The translations under genes were made by a program, and so were the position numbers. Shown one piece after another: positions 59,337 to 64,000 of a stretch of DNA of 64,000 nt. Origin of the DNA: Paraburkholderia gardini (GTDB taxonomy: Bacteria > Pseudomonadota > Gammaproteobacteria > Burkholderiales > Burkholderiaceae). A model generated the notes under the pieces. That model was not told the DNA's origin, did not search any database, and was given only the letters and a program-made list of their open reading frames with translations. The stretch's first letter is position 1; each line of letters opens with the position of its first letter. Location of the stretch: assembly GCF_907164575.1 (NCBI RefSeq), contig NZ_CAJQYY010000008.1, positions 1 through 64,000 on the forward strand, written 5' to 3'.

Positions 59337-60182
59337 ATGTCGAATGAGATCGCAAGCGTGAGCCTGCCCGACGGCGAACGCATTCCGAAGCTGGGGCAGG
59401 GCACGTGGGAAATGGGCGAACAGCCGTCGCGCCGCGCCGCCGAGATCGCCGCGATACGCGAAGGCGTCGACCTCGGCATGACACTCATCGACACGGCCGA
59501 AATGTACGGCGACGGCGCGACGGAATCGCTGCTGGGCGAAGCGTTGCATGGCGTGCGCGACGACGTGTTTCTCGTCAGTAAGGTCTATCCGCACAACGCG
59601 AGCCGTCGTGGCGTGCAGGCGGCGTGTGAGCAGAGCCTTCAGCGTCTGAAGACCGATCGCATCGATCTGTATCTGCTGCACTGGCGCGGCTCGGTGCCGC
59701 TCGCGCAGACCGTCGAAGGTTTCGAGGCGCTGCGCCGCGCGGGCAAGATTCGTCACTGGGGCGTCAGCAATTTCGACACCGACGATATGGAAGAACTCTT
59801 TTCCGTGCCCGGCGGTGACGCGTGCGCGACGAACCAGGTGCTCTACAACGTCGCGCGACGCGGACCCGAGTTCGATCTGCTGCCGTGGCTCGCGGAACGT
59901 TCGATGCCAGCCATGTCGTACAGCCCGGTCGATCACGCGCGTCTTCCGAAGCGCTCACCGCTCGACGACATTGCCGGTGCGCGTGGTGTGTCGGTGTTTC
60001 AGGTGGCGCTCGCGTGGGTGCTGCGCCGGCCGGAGGTATTCGCGATTCCGAAGTCAGGCCGCATCGAGCATGTGCGCGACAACCGGCGTGCGCTGGACCT
60101 GCAACTCACTGTCGATGAACATGCCGCCATCGATGCGTATTTCCGGCCGCCACGCAGCAAGCGGTCGCTCGAAATGCTGTGA
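59337..60182 (+). CDS. aldo/keto reductase
   Basis: NADPH-dependent oxidoreductase of 281 residues. The catalytic tetrad is visible: Asp and Tyr in LIDTAEMYG, Lys in LVSKVYP and His in YLLHWRG. The C-terminal cofactor segment is FAIPKSGRIEHVRDN. The ATG at 59337 has AAGGAGC upstream. It resembles the 2,5-diketogluconate reductase-like group; the true substrate is unknown. Confidence 0.9.
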   Translation: MSNEIASVSLPDGERIPKLGQGTWEMGEQPSRRAAEIAAIREGVDLGMTLIDTAEMYGDGATESLLGEALHGVRDDVFLVSKVYPHNASRRGVQAACEQSLQRLKTDRIDLYLLHWRGSVPLAQTVEGFEALRRAGKIRHWGVSNFDTDDMEELFSVPGGDACATNQVLYNVARRGPEFDLLPWLAERSMPAMSYSPVDHARLPKRSPLDDIAGARGVSVFQVALAWVLRRPEVFAIPKSGRIEHVRDNRRALDLQLTVDEHAAIDAYFRPPRSKRSLEML

Positions 60183-60394
60183 CGCTCGTGCACACGCGGC
60201 GCGGCGTGCTTCAGATATGGACGCTGGCTGTGTGCATCGAGAAGACGCGTTGCATCAACTGCACGCGTGGCGTGAAGCTGCGAGAAAAATCGCGGAAAGA
60301 TATCCGGCCCGGGCGACGACGCCCGACCGGGGGATCGCGACGTCGCCGCCTGCACAGGCACGGACCGACAGGGTTTTGAATCGTTTCGGATATG

Positions 60395-60420
60395 CGGAAC
60401 GGCGCGGGGGCGCCGTTCCG
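60395..60420. terminator. hairpin between convergent aldo/keto reductase and Gly-rich gene
   Basis: CGGAACGGCGC pairs perfectly with GCGCCGTTCCG around GGGG. No T-run follows. It lies 12 bp beyond the stop of the minus-strand gene. Confidence 0.5.
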
Positions 60421-60431
60421 TAGCTGTGGAT

Positions 60432-61049
60432 CTAACGTCCGTTGCCACCACCTCTACCACTGCCGCCGGAGCTGCCGCCATAGCCACCGCCGGAGCCGCT
60501 ACCTCTGCCGAAACCACCGCCACCACCACCACCACCACCACCACCACCACCGCCACCGCCACCACCACCGCCACCACCACCACGGCCAGTGCCACTGCCA
60601 CCAGCCGACGATCCCGCCGCGCCCGCGCTGCTGCCACTACCGCCGCCATTCGAGCCGCTCGAAGCCGCGCCGCCGCTTCCGCCGCGTGCGCCGTTGGACA
60701 CTTTCGGATCGCAGTCGCTGTCCATATTGCCGTCACAATCCCGTGAAACCCGGAAGACGGCCGCTGCATCGTCGGCTGCCGTGGCGCCTGCGTCGGAAGG
60801 CTGGCCCGTCGACAACGAGCCCTCCTGCGCGAGCACTGCCACGCCACCCGCAGTGGACGCCGCCTGTGTCGTACCGGCCTGTCCGCCGCTGGCCGGCAAC
60901 GGCGCATCGGCGACGAGAATCCAATGCGGGATCACCTCGTTCGTCGATGCGGCGTGCACGGCATGCGCCGTCATAAAAGTCCCCGCGCCAGCGACAATCG
61001 CTGTCGCACCCCGTAGCCAGTAGTAGTACTTATTTCTTGTGTTATTCAT
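60432..61049 (-). CDS. secreted Gly-rich protein with a 23-glycine run
   Basis: Protein of 205 residues with an N-terminal signal peptide (WLRGATAIVAGAG hydrophobic core, cleavage near VHA/AS at about 33). The middle has an Ala/Ser/Gly-rich stretch and one acidic two-cysteine motif, RDCDGNMDSDCDP. The C-terminal third is nearly all Gly and Ser with 23 consecutive glycines. The ATG at 61049 follows GGAGAG. I do not recognise a family; a surface or periplasmic structural protein is a guess. The base order (ACC/GCC)n coding the Gly run is a triplet microsatellite. Confidence 0.75.
   Translation of the reverse strand: MNNTRNKYYYWLRGATAIVAGAGTFMTAHAVHAASTNEVIPHWILVADAPLPASGGQAGTTQAASTAGGVAVLAQEGSLSTGQPSDAGATAADDAAAVFRVSRDCDGNMDSDCDPKVSNGARGGSGGAASSGSNGGGSGSSAGAAGSSAGGSGTGRGGGGGGGGGGGGGGGGGGGGGGGFGRGSGSGGGYGGSSGGSGRGGGNGR
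60513..60581. repeat. triplet microsatellite coding 23 glycines
   Basis: On the plus strand ACC and GCC triplets run without interruption for 69 bp, reading as GGT/GGC Gly codons on the minus strand. Length change by slippage would keep the frame. Confidence 0.85.
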
Positions 61050-61500
61050 CACAACTCTCCCGACGAGAAGGCGACGCCTCGTCTGCCGCCGTCTCTTATT
61101 GGCCACCTCGCATGCGGAGGGCTCGTCATCGCGCGAGCCTTGTCGCTCCCCGTGTCAGATCCGCACGTTGCGCGCTTCGCGGACTTTCAGCGAAGCACGA
61201 AGCAGTTATCTAAACCGGTCAACCGGATCGGAAATCTCACCCCTGTTTTCGCTGTTCACGTGCCGGTTGCACGAACCTTCCATAGCGACAACCATGCCAC
61301 CGTCCGCAAACCCGCGTCATGCCTTGTTCGCGCGAACGGAAACGGACGCCGGTGCTGACAAATCGCGTGAAAACGTTTCGACGCTGAAACGCGGGTGCGA
61401 TTCGCCCCGCGTGACGTGTCATCGATGAAATCGTCTGCATTCAGCAAACCGGTATGCCGCGGAGTGACGGGGCGCGCCGTGTGGCACGCCTGATCTCACG
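61050..61500. other. 451-bp intergenic region without a recognisable gene
   Basis: It lies between the Gly-rich gene start and the ABC ATPase stop, both on the minus strand. It should contain the promoter of the Gly-rich gene. I find no convincing -10/-35 pair, RNA gene or open frame with normal composition. Confidence 0.5.
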
Positions 61501-63609
61501 TTACGTCGTGCTGTGCGCGGTGTCGCGTTGAAGCACACGCAGTTCGTCGACGGGGATGTGGCAGCGGATCCGATGCGCGTCGCCGGCCATGTGCATCGGT
61601 GGGTCCTGCTGTTCGCAGATCGCGCCGAGTTTGCGTGGGCAGCGCGTATGAAAGACGCAACCCGAAGGCGGCGCGGATGCCGATGGCAGTTCGCCGGACA
61701 GACGGACGCGTTGCGCGTCGCGGCCGGAATCGAGCGAATCGAGCGCTGGAATCGACGAGATCAACGCCTCGGTATACGGATGATGTGGCCCGTCGAACAC
61801 CGCGGCGGCCGGTCCGATTTCCATCAGACGGCCGAGATAGAGCACGGCGATGCGATCGGACAGATAGCGCACGACGTTCAGGTCGTGCGAGATGAACACA
61901 TAGCTCACGCCGCGCTCGCGTTGCAGGTCGGCGAGCAGGTTGAGAATCGCGGCCTGCACGGAGACGTCGAGCGCGGACGTGGGCTCATCGCAGACGACGA
62001 CGCGTGGATCGCCCGCAAACGCGCGGGCAATCGCGACGCGCTGCTTGAGGCCGCCCGACAGCTGGCGTGTGCGCACGCCCAGATAGCGGTCGGGCAGACG
62101 CACGGCGGCGGCAAGCGCGGCAAGCCGTGCGTCGTGCGCCTGGCCGCGCAGCGCGCCCAGGCGCGACAGCGCGCGGCCGATCAGCCGCCTCACCGAATGC
62201 GAGCGGTTGAGCGCCGAATCCGGATTCTGAAACACGATCTGCAGCGACTTCACCTGCGCGTCGTTGCGGTGTGTCACGCGCGCGGGCAGCCGCGCGCCGT
62301 CGAGTTCGATGACACTGCCCGCATCGGGCGAAACAAGACCGAGCAGCAGACGCGCGAGCGTTGTCTTGCCGCTGCCCGATTCGCCGACGAGGCCGAGCGT
62401 CTCGCCTTTCATCAGATCGAGCGAGACGTCGTCGACCGCGCGTAACGTGCCGCCGGGTATGTGGAACGTCTTCGATACGTGTTCGGCGCGCAGTACGAGC
62501 ACGGGTTGTTTCGCATCGCCGCGCGCGGACTGCGCGGCGGCGTCCGGCGCTTCACCGGCATTGCGCGGCAGATCGATGGCGCGCTCGTGATAGTGGCAGC
62601 GCGACATCTGGTCGCCGTGCTTCGCGCTCACGCGATACGGCGGCGGTGTTTCGCGGCGGCAACGGTCGTCGGCGAGACGGCAGCGTTCGGCGTAAATGCA
62701 GCCGTGCGTCACCGGGCCGGCGAGCGGCAGATGACCGGCGATCGTATCGAGCCGGTCGGTGTCCTTGCTGCGCCCCGTGACCGGCAGGCAGCGCAGCAGC
62801 CCGACCGTGTACGGATGACGCGGTCGCGCGAACACATCGCGTGTCGCGCCTTCCTCGACGAGCTTGCCCGCATACAGCACGCCGACGCGCTCGCACATCC
62901 GCCCGATTACCGCGAGGTTGTGGCTGATGAAGAGCACCGCCGTGCCGAACTCCGCGCGCAGTCGCGCGACGAGATCGAGCACCTCGGCTTCGACGGTGGC
63001 GTCGAGACCGGTCGTCGGCTCGTCGAGAATCAGCAGCGCGGGATTGGACGCGAGCGCCATCGCGATCACGACGCGCTGCTGCATGCCGCCCGACAGCTGA
63101 TGCGGATAGCTGCCCATCACGCGCGCGGGCGTCGCGATCTGCACGCGACGCAGCATCTCGACCGTGCGTTCCAGCGCTTCCTTAGGCGTTGCGCCCGCGG
63201 CCTCGAACGCTTCCGACACCTGACGCGCGACGGTGAGCGAAGGATTGAGCGCGCGCGCCGGGTCCTGGTACACCATCGAGATCGACTTCGCGCGCATCGT
63301 GCGCAACGCGTCGGGATCGAGCGTGTTGGGGTCCTGGCCGGCAATCAGGATACGGCCGGCCTTCACCTTGCCGTTACGCGGCAGATAGCGCAGCACGGCC
63401 ATCGCGACCGTCGACTTGCCGCATCCGGATTCGCCGACAAGGCCATATGCCTCGCCGCGCTTCACGCGAAACGATACGTCCTGCAGGACCTCGCGATCGC
63501 GTCCGCGCGAACGGTAGCTGACCGTGAGACCGACGATCGTCAGCGCATCGGTGTGTTCGCTCTTCGAGACGTCGAAGGCAGGGAAAGCGGAGGGCGGCGG
63601 CGCGTTCAT
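61501..63609 (-). CDS. dipeptide/oligopeptide-type ABC ATPase with two fused nucleotide-binding domains
   Basis: ATPase of 702 residues, a DppD-DppF type fusion. The first domain has Walker [10 protein letters not shown] (about 59-67), LSGGMQQRV and [12 protein letters not shown]. The second has GESGSGKTT (near 410), LSGGLKQRV and [13 protein letters not shown] Cys-rich segment follows the first domain ([14 protein letters not shown]), and [10 protein letters not shown] follows the second. It overlaps the upstream permease as ATGA and energises import of peptides, nickel or similar solutes; the substrate is set by the binding protein outside the window. Confidence 0.92.
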   Translation of the reverse strand: MNAPPPSAFPAFDVSKSEHTDALTIVGLTVSYRSRGRDREVLQDVSFRVKRGEAYGLVGESGCGKSTVAMAVLRYLPRNGKVKAGRILIAGQDPNTLDPDALRTMRAKSISMVYQDPARALNPSLTVARQVSEAFEAAGATPKEALERTVEMLRRVQIATPARVMGSYPHQLSGGMQQRVVIAMALASNPALLILDEPTTGLDATVEAEVLDLVARLRAEFGTAVLFISHNLAVIGRMCERVGVLYAGKLVEEGATRDVFARPRHPYTVGLLRCLPVTGRSKDTDRLDTIAGHLPLAGPVTHGCIYAERCRLADDRCRRETPPPYRVSAKHGDQMSRCHYHERAIDLPRNAGEAPDAAAQSARGDAKQPVLVLRAEHVSKTFHIPGGTLRAVDDVSLDLMKGETLGLVGESGSGKTTLARLLLGLVSPDAGSVIELDGARLPARVTHRNDAQVKSLQIVFQNPDSALNRSHSVRRLIGRALSRLGALRGQAHDARLAALAAAVRLPDRYLGVRTRQLSGGLKQRVAIARAFAGDPRVVVCDEPTSALDVSVQAAILNLLADLQRERGVSYVFISHDLNVVRYLSDRIAVLYLGRLMEIGPAAAVFDGPHHPYTEALISSIPALDSLDSGRDAQRVRLSGELPSASAPPSGCVFHTRCPRKLGAICEQQDPPMHMAGDAHRIRCHIPVDELRVLQRDTAHSTT

Positions 63610-64000
63610 CGGTCGAGCACGCCTTCGATGCTATCCGCGATCAGATTGACGCCGACGACGAGCGACGCAATCGCCGCTGCGTCGAACACCACGGTCCACC
63701 ACGCGCCGCCTGCCATCAATGTGTACGACTCCGATAACGCGAGTCCCCAGTCGGCCGAAGGCGGCTGGATGCCGAAGCCGAGAAACGACAGCGTCGCCAC
63801 CGCGAAAATGGCGTAGCCGAGCCGCACGCTCGCTTCGACGACGATCGGCGGCAGCACGTTCGGCAGGATCTCCGCGAACATGATGTACAGCGCGTTTTCG
63901 CCGCGCAGTTGCGCGGCGGCGACGTAGTCGAGGTGGCGCTCGGCCAGCACGGCGGCGCGCACCGTGCGCGCGGTAATCGGCGTGAACGTGATGCCGATCA
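63606..64000 (-). CDS. ABC transporter permease (DppC type), cut by window end
   Basis: C-terminal 130 residues of a DppC/OppC-like permease; the frame is open to the end of the window. The EAA loop (DYVAAAQLRG region) and the FLGFGIQPPSADWG segment are typical of this family. Its stop overlaps the ATPase start, showing that both are in one operon with upstream genes outside the window. Confidence 0.9.
   Translation of the reverse strand, partial: IGITFTPITARTVRAAVLAERHLDYVAAAQLRGENALYIMFAEILPNVLPPIVVEASVRLGYAIFAVATLSFLGFGIQPPSADWGLALSESYTLMAGGAWWTVVFDAAAIASLVVGVNLIADSIEGVLDR

Noticed and set aside
60392..60976. His-rich plus-strand open frame that looks like a metal-binding protein
   Set aside because: It is the antisense frame of the ACC/GCC tract that codes for glycine on the minus strand; signal peptide and start site support only the minus-strand gene.

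Overview
The window is a GC-rich stretch of a beta-proteobacterial chromosome, most likely Burkholderiaceae (Paraburkholderia/Burkholderia type). The evidence is the gene set: a kynBUA operon with a divergent Lrp-type regulator, lpxK-Trm112-kdsB-adk, rpsT/murJ/sirB1, the beta-proteobacterial DUF3579 and DUF2917 proteins, and a sorbitol/arabinitol ABC cluster. Coding density is high and most genes are core metabolism or housekeeping. I see no rRNA, tRNA, CRISPR array, prophage or insertion sequence, and no multi-gene defence or biosynthetic system.

Layout. 1-3355: the end of S-formylglutathione hydrolase, then a metal-uptake operon (znuA-znuC-znuB, minus strand). 3676-15441: a polyol island. 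A plus-strand operon holds an SDR polyol dehydrogenase, a binding protein, two permeases, a HAD hydrolase and an ATPase. A minus-strand set follows with a SorC regulator, xylulokinase and arabinitol/mannitol dehydrogenase, then a divergent AraC regulator. 15527-19064: kynurenine pathway and its regulator. 19171-23757: flavin reductase, msrA, cfa, pdxH and tcdA. 23861-35324: ybbN, pirin, an EamA exporter, amiC, tsaE, queG, ogt, xerD, an acyl-CoA ligase, ybaK, plsY and yajQ. 35574-43400: murB, argG, argF, DUF3579, rpsT, murJ and sirB1. 43519-50238: an SDR, adk, kdsB, Trm112, lpxK, xseA and sodB. 50428-64000: a more accessory end with an alpha/beta hydrolase, a lone ClpP, an ECF41-like sigma factor, a degenerate EAL protein, an MFS exporter, a MocR regulator with DUF2917, a GntR regulator, an aldo/keto reductase, a 23-glycine-run secreted protein and a peptide-type ABC transporter cut by the window end.

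How the parts fit. Polyols enter through the ABC transporter. Sorbitol-type substrates are oxidised by the SDR; arabinitol-type substrates are oxidised to xylulose and phosphorylated by XylB into the pentose phosphate pathway. A 33-bp sequence (27/33 identical) lies upstream of both the SDR gene (3584-3616) and the arabinitol dehydrogenase gene (14051-14083), in the same orientation relative to each gene. This is good evidence for one regulator acting on both units.

The most unusual structural feature is a family of about 53-bp palindromic intergenic repeats. It occurs as two tandem units at 13893-13999 and as a three-part degenerate cluster at 22595-22694. At the first site the repeat array sits between the shared operator and dalD. 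Removing its length gives almost the same operator-to-start distance as at the SDR gene, which suggests that the repeat inserted into an existing promoter region.
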